Positions 16,716-25,431 of a stretch of 64,000 nucleotides of DNA are shown here, in pieces. The translations under genes were made by a program, and so were the position numbers. Within the stretch, counting starts at the first letter, position 1; each line of letters begins with the position of its first letter. Below the pieces are notes generated by a model. That model was not told the DNA's origin and ran no database searches. It saw only the letters and a program-made list of their open reading frames with translations. The stretch comes from Gemmatimonadaceae bacterium. GTDB taxonomy: Bacteria; Gemmatimonadota; Gemmatimonadetes; Gemmatimonadales; Gemmatimonadaceae. The stretch is from the NCBI GenBank assembly GCA_035606695.1, contig DATNEW010000001.1, forward strand, positions 1 through 64,000, read 5' to 3'.

Positions 16716-17522
16716 ATGCGTCGCTTCTATCATCTTGCGGCCGTTGTAGTTACGGCCATTTCGTTCGCGCGGCCCGCGGCAGCGCAGGTGGCCGTTCTGG
16801 GTTCTGGGGTCTTCGAGCACGATGCGTCGCCCGGTCAGACCTATCAAGGCCGCGTGCTGGTCCGAAACGACACGAAGGAGCCGCAGGAGGCCAAGGTTTA
16901 TCAGACCGATTACAGCTTCGCCGCGGACGGGCGGACGATGTACGACGCCCCAGGCACCTCTCGCCGATCGAACGCGAAATGGGTCTCGGTCTCGTCGAAC
17001 TACCTGGTGATTCCGCCGGAAACTACGGTCCCGGTCACGTTCTCAGTCGCCGTCCCGGCTGACTCATCGCTTCGCGGCACGTACTGGAGCCTGGTGATGA
17101 TCGAGGCGATCGTCCCTGGTTCGCCGGAGTCGCGAAAAGCCAACGCGCGCGTCCAGGTCGGCTTGAACGTGACCACCCGCTACGCGACTCAAATCGCGAC
17201 CAACGTCGGGACCGGCACATCGCATCTGGCGTTCGACAGTTTGATGGTTACTGACGCACAGAACGGTGCTCGCGGACTGCGGTACGACTTCATCAATACT
17301 GGCGAGCAAGCCCATCGTTTCACGATGTCGCTCGAGCTCTACAACGAAGCCGGCGAGCTCGTCAAAACGGCAAAGCAAACTCGCGGCCTGCTGTATCCGG
17401 GCACAGCGGCGCGACAGCAGTTCGAGCTCGGTTCGGTTCCTCACGGCGCCTACACAGCGGTCCTCGTTGCCGATGGCGGCGGCGACCAAGTGTTCGGCGG
17501 TCAGTTTAAGGTGACCTACTGA
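16716..17522 (+). CDS. PapD-like periplasmic chaperone candidate
   Basis: A 268-residue exported protein: signal peptide about 1-24 (ending ARPAAAQ), then two Ig-like halves. The first has GQTYQGRVLVRNDTKEPQEAK (in outline: strand, turn, strand) and YLVIPPETTVPVTFSVAVP, the usual 'P-G-x-x-x' edge of fimbrial chaperones. The second begins near 165 with LAFDSLMVTD and GLRYDFINTGEQAHRF. The size and two-domain layout fit PapD-like chaperones, although the classical Arg/Lys anchor pair is not obvious. Its place between small subunits and the large outer-membrane protein supports a chaperone role; a surface Ig-like protein is the alternative. Confidence 0.62.
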   Translation: MRRFYHLAAVVVTAISFARPAAAQVAVLGSGVFEHDASPGQTYQGRVLVRNDTKEPQEAKVYQTDYSFAADGRTMYDAPGTSRRSNAKWVSVSSNYLVIPPETTVPVTFSVAVPADSSLRGTYWSLVMIEAIVPGSPESRKANARVQVGLNVTTRYATQIATNVGTGTSHLAFDSLMVTDAQNGARGLRYDFINTGEQAHRFTMSLELYNEAGELVKTAKQTRGLLYPGTAARQQFELGSVPHGAYTAVLVADGGGDQVFGGQFKVTY

Positions 17523-17553
17523 GCCGGGCGGTTGACCGGAACAGATCCCACGT

Positions 17554-20500
17554 ATGCCTCCGCCTCTGCGGTTTCGGACCCTTCTGGGGCTCTTCTGGGG
17601 CATGGCTTTGGCCAGCCGAGGGCTGCTTGCGCAAAATGCGGAGCGGCCTTCGCTGGCTGTTGGCGTTGATACGACCAAGCTCGCGATCGAGCCTGGGGCG
17701 GCGTTCACGATGCGGGTCACAGTCCGCGACCAGGCGTCCGCCGACCACGACGCTCTCCTAACAACAAAAATTCCAACGGGTTGGCAGCTCTTGTCGGCGC
17801 CGACCAAACTTCACGTCAAGGCCGGCGGGCGCGCCGTCCAACTCGTTCAGATCGTCGTGCCGCACGATGCGGCCGCGGGCGATTACGAGGTCTTGCATTC
17901 CGTGCGCGCCCCGGGCCTCGATACTGACCTCGTTGCTCGTTCGACCGTTTCCGTTCGTGTCCGGCGCAATCTCACCGTGACGCTGATCGACCAGCCGTAT
18001 TTCGCCGCGAGCGGGACGACGTCGCACGCGACGTTCCTCGTCTCGAACCACGGTAACATTGTCACGCGCGTGCACTTGCGAATCAGCGCGGAGCGGGAGA
18101 TTTCGGCACATGTGGACCAGATCGGTGAGCTCAAGCCCGGCGAGAGCAAGGTCAGCGATGTCGTCTTTGATGCCGGCGAGCTGTTCGGCGAGCAGGAGGC
18201 GAGCCGGCACATCAAGCTGATTGCCGAGCCGGATGGCGGCCTGAGCAGCGACAATGACACGTCGCCGCAAGCGGTCGCGGCCGTTCGCGTAGTGGCGCGG
18301 GGAAACGATGCCGGGCAGCCTTGGCATACCTTGCCGCTGTCGCTCGACCTGTCGACGATTCAAACTCAGCGGTATCAGTCGGCGACGAATACGAGCTCGC
18401 TCAACTACAAGCTCAGCGGCTTTGGCCCGATCGCCGAGGGAAGTAAGACGACGGTCGATTTCCTGGCGCGGGGTCCTCAATCGTCTTCGTCGCCGTTCGG
18501 TGAGCGTGCTGAATATCGCATCGGACTAACGGGTGAGAACTTCTTGGTACGGGCGGGCGACCAACTCTTCCGCCTGACGCCGCTCACAGAAGCGGGAGCG
18601 TTCTCGAGCGGACTGAACGGTTCGGTTTCGCACGGCAGCCTGATCGTTGGCGCCATGGCAAATCGGCAGCGCTGGTTTCACGATGGCTCGACGGAGCAGG
18701 CCGGTTTCATTGGATTCAATCCAAGTCAACTGTTGTCGATCAGTGGCAACGTTCTTCGTGGAAGCGAGTTCGATGGTACGCTTGGATCGCTGTACTTTCG
18801 GAGCGTTGTCGCGAAGCGGAACGTGTTCGAGATGGAGCGTGCGCAGGGATTATTTGGGATCGGAAGTAAGACGTCAGCGACGTTGGCGCGAGCAGCTGGT
18901 GATCATGGATGGGTCGCCTTTGATTTGCGACACTTCTGGGCGGACAGCGCATATCGAGGTGGGACGGGTGATCGCGGGCAGGATTTCGCATCGCTGGCGG
19001 TGCGACCGACGCAATGGTTCCGAGTCGCGGCTCAGATCGCGGGAAATACTTTAGATTCACCTTATAATTTAAGTATTTTCAACGATTTACGAAGTCGATC
19101 TCATGTTGAACATGATGCTTCCATCACCCTCGATATCGCCGGCCTCATCACTGCCGGCGTTCGCCGTTTCTACGCCCCAACCACCCCCACACTCGGCGAT
19201 CCAAACACCAACGGCACCGAGAATTCAGGTTGGGTGAGAATTGCTAAGTCATTTGGCAGATTGATGTTGGCTGGATCTGTCGAACAAGGCACATTAACCA
19301 AGAACGCCGAGCTCATCCCCCGCCCCTTCAGCGTCACCCGCGTCCAAACCGCCCTGCGACTCTCCTCCTCCATGACCGTCAGCGGCTTCGTCGAACGCTC
19401 AACGGGCCAACGCATCTTCGCCCCAAACGCGCAAACCGCCGTCTCCGCCGGCGCCACCGCCTCCCTCCAGATCCACTCCCTCACACTCGGCGCCTCCGCA
19501 AACGCCGCCCCGAGCTCACGTTTCCACGTCCTCCCGGACTCCAACTGGATGATCCCGGGCGCCACCGCTTCGATCGATGGGAACGCAGCACTGACGCTGT
19601 CTGGTGGCCGCCGCTTACAACTCGAGGTCCGAGTCGCCAGCAGCGGTCCGGGACGCCCCGTCGCATCCGTCGCCCGCCTGTCGTACAACGTGCCATTACG
19701 GCTGCCGATCGGACGCTCCCGCAGCACCGGTCGAGTCGTCGGGCGAGTGTACGACGGGGAGTCACACGCAGGAGTCGCCAACGCACTCGTCCGTGTCGGC
19801 GATCGAATGGGGCTCACCGATGACCAAGGCTTCGTAACCTTCGGATCAATGGCCCCCAATAAATATCCGGTCTTCGTCGACCTCGGCGAATACCAAGTCG
19901 GGGGATCCGGATTGGCGAACGACGCCCAGGAAATCTCTCCCACCCCAGGCCGCACCACCACCATCGACCTTCGCGTCACCCGAATGGGACGCGTCGTCGG
20001 CCGCATCGATCTGTACGAAAGGATCGAATCCGCCGCGCTCCACTCCGACAGTTCTGGCTACCGCCTCGCTCGCGGACTCGGTGGGATCGTGCTGAGATTC
20101 ATGAACGGAGCCGAAGAGCGACACGCCATCACCGGTCCGGATGGTACGTTCGAGCTCCACGACGCTCGACCCGGCATGTGGCAGCTGATCGTCCCGACGT
20201 CTCAGCTTCCCTCGCAGACCTTCGTCGACGGCGATTCAGTCCGCGTCATCGATGTGAGCCCGGGCGAACAAAAGGCGCTCGAGCTGAAAATCCTTCCGCG
20301 TCAGCGGAAGATTCTGCCCCTCGACGCACCGCCAGCAGCGGAGCCGGCCGGCTCGCCAAAACCGAAGATGCCGTCGCTCGCGGCGCCGATAACCTCGCGG
20401 CCGGCCATGAGTCCACTGACTGCCGACGCGATCGCGTCCACGCCGTCCGTCGCGAGGCTCCCAGCCATACGACCCGTCGCGCCGCCGGTCATCCCGCGCG

Positions 20501-20754
20501 CACCTGTGGCGAAACACGCAACGCACTCGCTGCACCGTGGCCACTCGGTGCCGACGCGGCGAATCGCTCGCCGGCCGACGCCTCGAGCCCCAACCGACTC
20601 GCCGGTTCGGAGTCCGGTTTTCGCTCCCGCCCGGTCCGGCGATCACGCGCCGGCAGACTCGAACGCGCCGGTGGCGTGGCCGTTCGCTCGGAGCACATCG
20701 ACGTTCAAATGCACGACTCGCTGGGAGAACGACGGACTTACATGCCGTCCGTGA
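17554..20754 (+). CDS. Usher-like outer-membrane protein with Ig-like and carboxypeptidase-regulatory domains
   Basis: A 1066-residue exported protein. A signal peptide (about 1-26) is followed by two Ig-like domains (about 30-130 and 135-240). A long beta-rich segment without cysteines comes next (about 250-690), with many short alternating strands of the kind found in barrels. Two carboxypeptidase-regulatory-like domains follow (about 710-790 GRVVGRVYDGESHAGVANA; about 815-920 GRVVGRID...GPDGTFEL). A Pro/Ala/Arg-rich tail (930-1040) ends in two cysteines. The order matches chaperone-usher pore proteins with C-terminal Ig plugs. Codon use turns AT-rich around 19045-19110 and 19220-19300. The last 17 bp overlap the convergent gene. 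Confidence 0.65.
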   Translation: MPPPLRFRTLLGLFWGMALASRGLLAQNAERPSLAVGVDTTKLAIEPGAAFTMRVTVRDQASADHDALLTTKIPTGWQLLSAPTKLHVKAGGRAVQLVQIVVPHDAAAGDYEVLHSVRAPGLDTDLVARSTVSVRVRRNLTVTLIDQPYFAASGTTSHATFLVSNHGNIVTRVHLRISAEREISAHVDQIGELKPGESKVSDVVFDAGELFGEQEASRHIKLIAEPDGGLSSDNDTSPQAVAAVRVVARGNDAGQPWHTLPLSLDLSTIQTQRYQSATNTSSLNYKLSGFGPIAEGSKTTVDFLARGPQSSSSPFGERAEYRIGLTGENFLVRAGDQLFRLTPLTEAGAFSSGLNGSVSHGSLIVGAMANRQRWFHDGSTEQAGFIGFNPSQLLSISGNVLRGSEFDGTLGSLYFRSVVAKRNVFEMERAQGLFGIGSKTSATLARAAGDHGWVAFDLRHFWADSAYRGGTGDRGQDFASLAVRPTQWFRVAAQIAGNTLDSPYNLSIFNDLRSRSHVEHDASITLDIAGLITAGVRRFYAPTTPTLGDPNTNGTENSGWVRIAKSFGRLMLAGSVEQGTLTKNAELIPRPFSVTRVQTALRLSSSMTVSGFVERSTGQRIFAPNAQTAVSAGATASLQIHSLTLGASANAAPSSRFHVLPDSNWMIPGATASIDGNAALTLSGGRRLQLEVRVASSGPGRPVASVARLSYNVPLRLPIGRSRSTGRVVGRVYDGESHAGVANALVRVGDRMGLTDDQGFVTFGSMAPNKYPVFVDLGEYQVGGSGLANDAQEISPTPGRTTTIDLRVTRMGRVVGRIDLYERIESAALHSDSSGYRLARGLGGIVLRFMNGAEERHAITGPDGTFELHDARPGMWQLIVPTSQLPSQTFVDGDSVRVIDVSPGEQKALELKILPRQRKILPLDAPPAAEPAGSPKPKMPSLAAPITSRPAMSPLTADAIASTPSVARLPAIRPVAPPVIPRAPVAKHATHSLHRGHSVPTRRIARRPTPRAPTDSPVRSPVFAPARSGDHAPADSNAPVAWPFARSTSTFKCTTRWENDGLTCRP

Positions 20755-21235
20755 TCGTGAAGACGATGTGACGCGTTCCCTCGACGACGACGCCCGATGT
20801 GATCGCCGCGTCCAAGCGATAACGAATCGGGAGATCCGCCGCGGCCGTTCTCGATACGTTCGCGACGACGTCGACCGGTGTCGTCCGCAACACCTGAAGT
20901 CCGGCGCTCGCCGCGCCGGTCGGGGCGCCGAGTGAGACGGAGAGCGTCAGTCCAGCGGGGAGATCCTGGTCGAGGTTCGCCGTGATTTTCGCGCCGGTCG
21001 AATTGGTCGTCACGCTCCACGTACTGCCGTCGACCGTAACGCTCGACAACGGTCCGCCGGGAATCGCGTCGCGCACGGTCAGCACGGGACTTCCCTGCAC
21101 CGAGATCTGGTTGATCGGCTCAACCCGGAACGATATCGTCTGCGTCGCGCGCTGCCCCGCCAGATAACAGGGCGACGCGATGAGAAGGGCCGCGCACACC
21201 GCGGCGGCGCGGCAGGTGATTGGGATCACGCGCAT
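20738..21235 (-). CDS. Secreted pilin-like beta protein, divergent paralogue
   Basis: A 165-residue exported protein on the opposite strand, started at ATG 21235 (MRVIPITCRAAAVCAALL, signal peptide cleaved near 30); the open frame to 21373 adds no signal-like sequence. The mature part aligns along its length with the 161-residue protein at 15715: TQTISFRVEPINQISVQGSP, then ...KITANLDQDLP and a terminal RHIVFTITDGM. It closes the cluster, tail to tail with the usher-like gene (17-bp overlap), and has its own upstream dyad. An alternative or phase-switched subunit is possible. Confidence 0.72.
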   Translation of the reverse strand: MRVIPITCRAAAVCAALLIASPCYLAGQRATQTISFRVEPINQISVQGSPVLTVRDAIPGGPLSSVTVDGSTWSVTTNSTGAKITANLDQDLPAGLTLSVSLGAPTGAASAGLQVLRTTPVDVVANVSRTAAADLPIRYRLDAAITSGVVVEGTRHIVFTITDGM

Positions 21236-21269
21236 ACGTGGAACATATCTTACCACACCCTCGACTTGA

Positions 21270-21296
21270 GTGCCTGCAACAAAGTGTTGCAGGCAC
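21270..21296. promoter_or_regulatory. Perfect dyad GTGCCTGCAACA-AAG-TGTTGCAGGCAC
   Basis: A 12-bp perfect inverted repeat with a 3-base centre, about 35 bp upstream of the minus-strand start at 21235. Its core (21274-21292) matches 16 of 19 bases of the dyad before the plus-strand paralogue at 15715. It could be a protein-binding operator or a leader hairpin. The remaining gap up to comM (to 21445) shows no gene. Confidence 0.65.
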
Positions 21297-21445
21297 CGGG
21301 CTTCGGCCAACCGTGGCGAAATCGAGCCACTAGACGGTGATCGTACCGACGCGATCACCAGGCCGCGGCGCATCCCTGGTGAGTCGTTGTGAATCGTCGC
21401 GCCGACGTCGCGATTTTCTTCGGCGTCGTAGCGGCGGTGGAAGCG

Positions 21446-22969
21446 TCAGGCCGAAAGTCGAGGGCGGTATTGCAGCGCTTCTGCCATGTGCGCCTCGTTC
21501 GCGACATCGCTCTCCGCGAGATCCGCAATCGTCCGCGCCAAGCGGAGGACCCGATGATACGCCCGCGCCGACAAGGTGAGCGACTCCGACGCGTGCACCA
21601 GAAGACGCCGCGCCCGGACATCGATCTGCCCTCGGGCCAGTATCCACCGCCCGGCTGCCTGCGCGTTGCAGGACACCCGCTCCGTCGATGCGTAGCGCCG
21701 CCGTTGTATGTCCCGCGCTCGCTCAACTCGCGCGCGAATCGCGGCGGACGACTCGGCGCAAGCATTGTCGTCAAGCGCAACGAGCGGGACTGGCGCGAGC
21801 GTCACGTGCATGTCGATGCGATCCGCCAACGGCCCGGAGAGTCTCGAGCGGTATTTAGTAATCTCTGATTCGGCGCACACGCAGGGCCTGGTGGGATGTC
21901 CCAGAAACGAGCACGGACACGGATTCATCGCCGCGATGAGCGAGAACCGCGCGGGGTAGGCAACACTCAACGCGGCACGCGCGATCACCACCCGGCCGTC
22001 CTCGATCGGCTGGCGCAACGCCTCGAGCGCCGCGCGTGGAAACTCCAACAGCTCGTCGAGAAAAAGGACACCGTGATGGGCGAGACTCACCTCGCCCGGG
22101 CGCGGATTGCTGCCGCCGCCGACGAGACCGGCCGACGAAATCGAATGATGCGGTGCGCGAAATGGACGCGACGCAACCTGCGCCGCGCTCGGCGATGCGA
22201 GCAGTCCGGCGACCGAATGCACCGCGGTGACTTCGAGCGCTTCCGCTTCGGTGAGCGACGGGAGAATCGACGGCATGCGCCGCGCGAGCATCGTCTTCCC
22301 CGCACCGGGCGGCCCAATGAGCACGCACGCATGTCCGCCCGCCGCCGCGATCTCGAGCGCGCGCTTGGCGCTCTCCTGTCCGACAACGTCGGCAAAGTCG
22401 GCGCCCTCATCAATCGGTCCGCGACAGGCGTCGGGTCGAGCGTACTCGATCGCATTCCCGCGGAGCGCCGAGACCAGTTCGCCGAGTGTGTGGGGGGCGA
22501 TGAGGGGGACGGATCGAACGAGGCCGGCTTCGTTGACGTTCGCCGGCGGCAGCACGAGTCCGCGCACATCGGCATGGCACGCCGCGAGATGGCGGGCGAC
22601 CGACAGCACGCCGCGGACGCCGCGCACCGAGGCGTCGAGTCCAAGTTCGCCGAGGAAGGTGAGGCCGGCGACGGATTCGTGCGAGAGGGCGCCCGTGGCG
22701 ACGAGCATTCCGACGGCCATCGGCAGGTCGAAGCCGCAGCCGACTTTGCGGCTGTCGCCCGGGGAGAGTGAGATGGTGATGCGCCGCGGTGGAATCTGGA
22801 AACCTGCATTCACGAGCGCGGCGGACACGCGTTCGCGACTTTCCTTTACCTCGCCGGCGGGCAGTCCGACGATCACCCATTTGGGGAGGCCGGGGGCGAC
22901 GTCGACTTCGACGCAGACGTCGTAGGCATCGATGCCGAGGACGGCGGCGGAGCGGATGGCGGCGAGCAT
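21446..22969 (-). CDS. comM: YifB/ComM-family AAA+ ATPase
   Basis: A 507-residue Mg-chelatase-like ATPase: N-terminal Lon-like fold (1-165, VGLPAGEVKESRERV), Walker A GPPGAGKT at 219-226, Walker B VLFLDELLEF, and a cysteine-rich segment NPCPCSFLGHPTRPCVC near 345. The C-terminal helical domain holds LSARAYHRVLRLARTIADL. ComM helicases aid branch migration when DNA taken up during natural transformation is integrated. It is complete and alone on its strand here, with no other competence gene in the window. Confidence 0.93.
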   Translation of the reverse strand: MLAAIRSAAVLGIDAYDVCVEVDVAPGLPKWVIVGLPAGEVKESRERVSAALVNAGFQIPPRRITISLSPGDSRKVGCGFDLPMAVGMLVATGALSHESVAGLTFLGELGLDASVRGVRGVLSVARHLAACHADVRGLVLPPANVNEAGLVRSVPLIAPHTLGELVSALRGNAIEYARPDACRGPIDEGADFADVVGQESAKRALEIAAAGGHACVLIGPPGAGKTMLARRMPSILPSLTEAEALEVTAVHSVAGLLASPSAAQVASRPFRAPHHSISSAGLVGGGSNPRPGEVSLAHHGVLFLDELLEFPRAALEALRQPIEDGRVVIARAALSVAYPARFSLIAAMNPCPCSFLGHPTRPCVCAESEITKYRSRLSGPLADRIDMHVTLAPVPLVALDDNACAESSAAIRARVERARDIQRRRYASTERVSCNAQAAGRWILARGQIDVRARRLLVHASESLTLSARAYHRVLRLARTIADLAESDVANEAHMAEALQYRPRLSA

Positions 22970-23050
22970 GGCGGGAAGGTGTGCGGCGTGATGACGCCGT
23001 GTGTCATCGAACGCACGCCGGCCGGACCAAACGGATGTAGTTTGATTGTC

Positions 23051-23082
23051 CTAACTATTTGTGTTGACAAAGCTAACTATTT
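23051..23082. promoter_or_regulatory. Direct-repeat operator in front of the MarR-type gene
   Basis: CTAACTATTT occurs at 23051-23060 and again at 23073-23082, 22 bp apart (two helical turns), with a TTGACA box between them at 23064-23069. This layout suits autoregulation by the MarR-type protein that starts at 23100. Confidence 0.55.
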
Positions 23083-23099
23083 CGCCTAGCGTGTCCCCG

Positions 23100-23591
23100 A
23101 TGCGCCTTCGCCGGGACGTCGCCCAGGTCTTTCGGGATTATCCGCGGATCTACTTCGCGTGCCACCGGACTCACGTGCGCGATCCCGAGTCCGGCGCGCT
23201 GGTGAGCGCGCGGCAGGTCAGCATCCTGGATCATCTGGACACGGCGGCGCCGACGATTCTGAGCGAGCTCGCGGGGCATCTGGGCGTGACGCCGGCAACG
23301 ATGTCGATCGCGGTGGGGCGGCTCGTGGCGCAGGGCTACGTGACGCGCGTGTTGGACGAGGGCGACCGGCGGAAGGTGCAGCTTCGGCTCACGGCGTCGG
23401 GGGCGCGGGTGTGCGCGGCCAATTCGGTGCTCGAGCCGGCGCTGGTGCAGGCGATGCTCGACCAGCTCGGCGCGGCCGATCGCGCGGCGGCGTTGCGCGG
23501 ATTGGCGCTGCTGGGCGAGGCGGCGCTGCGGGCGCAGGCGGGCCGATCGCGGGCCGGGACCGCAGGCGCGCGCGGAACGCGATCGGCATGA
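23100..23591 (+). CDS. MarR-family transcriptional regulator
   Basis: A 163-residue winged-helix regulator started at ATG 23100; the GTG at 23061 lies within the operator and TTGACA box. It shows ARQVSILDHLDTAAPTILSELA, the recognition helix region LGVTPATMSIAVGRLVAQGYV and the wing VLDEGDRRKVQLRLTASG, all typical of MarR. The tail after about 145 is Ala/Arg-rich. It probably represses itself through the paired CTAACTATTT sites and perhaps the small enzyme genes that follow the AT-rich spacer downstream. The ligand is unknown. Confidence 0.88.
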   Translation: MRLRRDVAQVFRDYPRIYFACHRTHVRDPESGALVSARQVSILDHLDTAAPTILSELAGHLGVTPATMSIAVGRLVAQGYVTRVLDEGDRRKVQLRLTASGARVCAANSVLEPALVQAMLDQLGAADRAAALRGLALLGEAALRAQAGRSRAGTAGARGTRSA

Positions 23592-23757
23592 TAAGCATAA
23601 TTGAACTATTATTCGTTAATAATTACAATAATGGAATGAGCACATTAGTATTTACGGAACGCTAATTGTCATACTATAAATTACAGTAATATATATACAG
23701 TACTGTCATTGTTCATGTGCGCATATTAGCATGCTTGCATAACTCGTGGTTCTTTCC
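23592..23757. other. AT-rich spacer with palindromic ACAGTA sites
   Basis: A 166-bp gap that is strikingly AT-rich compared with its surroundings. It holds ACAGTA at 23683-23688 and 23697-23702, the latter inside the perfect palindrome ACAGTACTGT (23697-23706), plus many TAAT/TATA words. It likely contains the promoter of the gene at 23758. No coding sequence seen. Confidence 0.6.
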
Positions 23758-24309
23758 ATGGGCTCTCGTATGAAATGGCTCCTCGTCACCGGCGGCATCG
23801 TCGTGGCCGCCATCCTCGTCGTCGTCGCGATCGGCGCGCTCCTTCCGCGCGACCACGTGGCGAGCCGAACCGCCCACATCCCTGCCCCGGCCGAGGCCGT
23901 CTGGTCCGCGATCACGGACCCGGCGGGCTTCCCGCAGTGGCGGCACGACGTCGCCCGTGTCGAGCTGCTTCCCGACGCGCCCACCGGACGATCGTGGCGC
24001 GAGTACTCGAAGAACGGCGCCATCACCATGGTCGTCGACACCGCCGATCCACCGCGCCGGCTCGTCGGGCGCATCGCCGACAAACACCTGCCCTTTGGCG
24101 GAAGCTGGGAATACCGGATCGTTCCCGACGGAGTCGCCGCGAGTCAGGTGACCATCACCGAGCGCGGGTCCGTCTACAATCCGATCTTCCGCTTTGTTTC
24201 GAGATTCATCATGGGGCACACGGCGACGATCGACGCCTATCTTCGCGACCTTGGAACGCGCTTCAACGCGAGCGTGACGCCGACGACGGTCGCCGCGGGA
24301 GACGACTGA
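23758..24309 (+). CDS. Membrane-anchored SRPBCC-family protein
   Basis: A 183-residue protein with one N-terminal membrane segment (about 5-25) and then a START/SRPBCC (polyketide-cyclase-like) fold. The fold begins RTAHIPAPAEAVWSAITDPAGFPQW, written here in outline as the usual 'PAPAEAVW...ITDP..FPQW' signature. Such folds bind hydrophobic ligands. I start it at ATG 23758; GTG 23746 and ATG 23770 are alternatives. It is followed closely by two small genes on the same strand, which suggests an operon. The ligand and role are unknown. Confidence 0.8.
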   Translation: MGSRMKWLLVTGGIVVAAILVVVAIGALLPRDHVASRTAHIPAPAEAVWSAITDPAGFPQWRHDVARVELLPDAPTGRSWREYSKNGAITMVVDTADPPRRLVGRIADKHLPFGGSWEYRIVPDGVAASQVTITERGSVYNPIFRFVSRFIMGHTATIDAYLRDLGTRFNASVTPTTVAAGDD

Positions 24310-24324
24310 GAGGAGACGACTGAC

Positions 24325-24963
24325 ATGGGATACGAAACCAAGTGCCGAGTGCGCGTGGATAACCGCGCAGGTGCGGTGCGCGAGGCGGATGCCGCGACCG
24401 TGTTGCTCGAGACGGACGAGCTCATCGTGCGCGGGGACGCGCGCGTTCGGGTGCCGCGAACCGCGATCGAACGCATCACGTCGCGCGGCGGAGTCGTCAC
24501 CATCACTGCGCCAAACGCGGTCATCTCACTCACCCTCGGCGCCGATGCCGCCGCGAAATGGCAGAAGAAGCTCGGCGAAGCACCGAAGCGGCTCATCGAC
24601 AAGCTGGATGTGAAGCCCGACGCCGCTGTGTGGCTGAGCGGGATCACCGACGCGGAGCTGATCGCCCAAGTGAAAGACCGCACGGCGCACACGTCGGCCG
24701 GGCGGACGGCAAAGGCGTGCGACGTGGTCTTCGTGCAGGTGAACGAAGGCGGCGAGCTCGATCGAATCGATCGCGCCGCGCGCGCGATCAAGCCCGACGG
24801 CGCCGTTTGGGTGGTGCATCCCAAAGGGAAAACCGGCGTGGCCGACACCACGATCTATGCACGCGCCAGCACGCTCGGGCTCACCTATACGAAGGTGGCG
24901 CGCGTCTCCGACACGCTCACGGCGGAAAAACTCGTGTGGCCGCGCGCTTCCCGAGGGAAATAG
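24325..24963 (+). CDS. Hypothetical protein with DUF3052-like C-terminal half
   Basis: A 212-residue soluble protein. The N-terminal half has alternating short strands (CRVRVDNRAGAVREADAATV, TDELIVRGDARVRVPR). The C-terminal half (about 90-205) has KLDVKPDAAVWLSGI, DVVFVQV and DGAVWVVHPKGKTGVADTTI, which resembles DUF3052 proteins. The function is unknown. It lies 15 bp after the SRPBCC gene and 9 bp before the DCC-family gene, so it is probably in one transcript with both. Confidence 0.7.
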   Translation: MGYETKCRVRVDNRAGAVREADAATVLLETDELIVRGDARVRVPRTAIERITSRGGVVTITAPNAVISLTLGADAAAKWQKKLGEAPKRLIDKLDVKPDAAVWLSGITDAELIAQVKDRTAHTSAGRTAKACDVVFVQVNEGGELDRIDRAARAIKPDGAVWVVHPKGKTGVADTTIYARASTLGLTYTKVARVSDTLTAEKLVWPRASRGK

Positions 24964-24972
24964 CTTTTCATC

Positions 24973-25431
24973 ATGGCTACCGCGCGCGATGCCCTGCTCC
25001 TGTTCGATGGAACGTGCGGCTTCTGCGCGGAGAGCGTGCAGTTCGTGTTGGCGCATGAGTCGCGCGCCCGCACGCTCAAGTTCGCGAGCCTGCAGAGCGG
25101 AGTCGGCGCTCGCGTGCGGTCCGCGCACCCGGAGCTCGACGGCGTCGATTCAGTGATCTGGTATGAGCCCGCGGCCGGTGCGCGGGGCGAAACCATCCTC
25201 GTGCGCTCCGGGGCGGTGTTGCATGTCCTGGACTACCTGGGCGGCGTCTGGCGCGTGCTCGGGTGGCTCGCGCGCATCGTGCCGCGTGTCGTGCGCGACG
25301 CCGTGTACGATCTCGTGGCGCGGCACCGCCACCGGCTCGTGCGCGGCGGGCAGGTTTGTGTGCTGCCGTCCGCGGATCAACGCCGGCGATTCATCGATCT
25401 GTCGACAGAAGAAACCGTCGCATCTCGCTGA
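24973..25431 (+). CDS. DUF393 / DCC-family thiol-disulfide oxidoreductase-like protein
   Basis: A 152-residue protein of the DCC family, with the signature DGTCGFC at about 11-17 (usually DxDCxFC, one position changed to Thr). A C-terminal VPRVVRDAVYDLVARHRHR segment is also typical. Family members are predicted thioredoxin-like redox proteins, but their partners are unknown. Its 3' end overlaps the convergent hydrolase gene by 41 bp. Confidence 0.85.
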   Translation: MATARDALLLFDGTCGFCAESVQFVLAHESRARTLKFASLQSGVGARVRSAHPELDGVDSVIWYEPAAGARGETILVRSGAVLHVLDYLGGVWRVLGWLARIVPRVVRDAVYDLVARHRHRLVRGGQVCVLPSADQRRRFIDLSTEETVASR

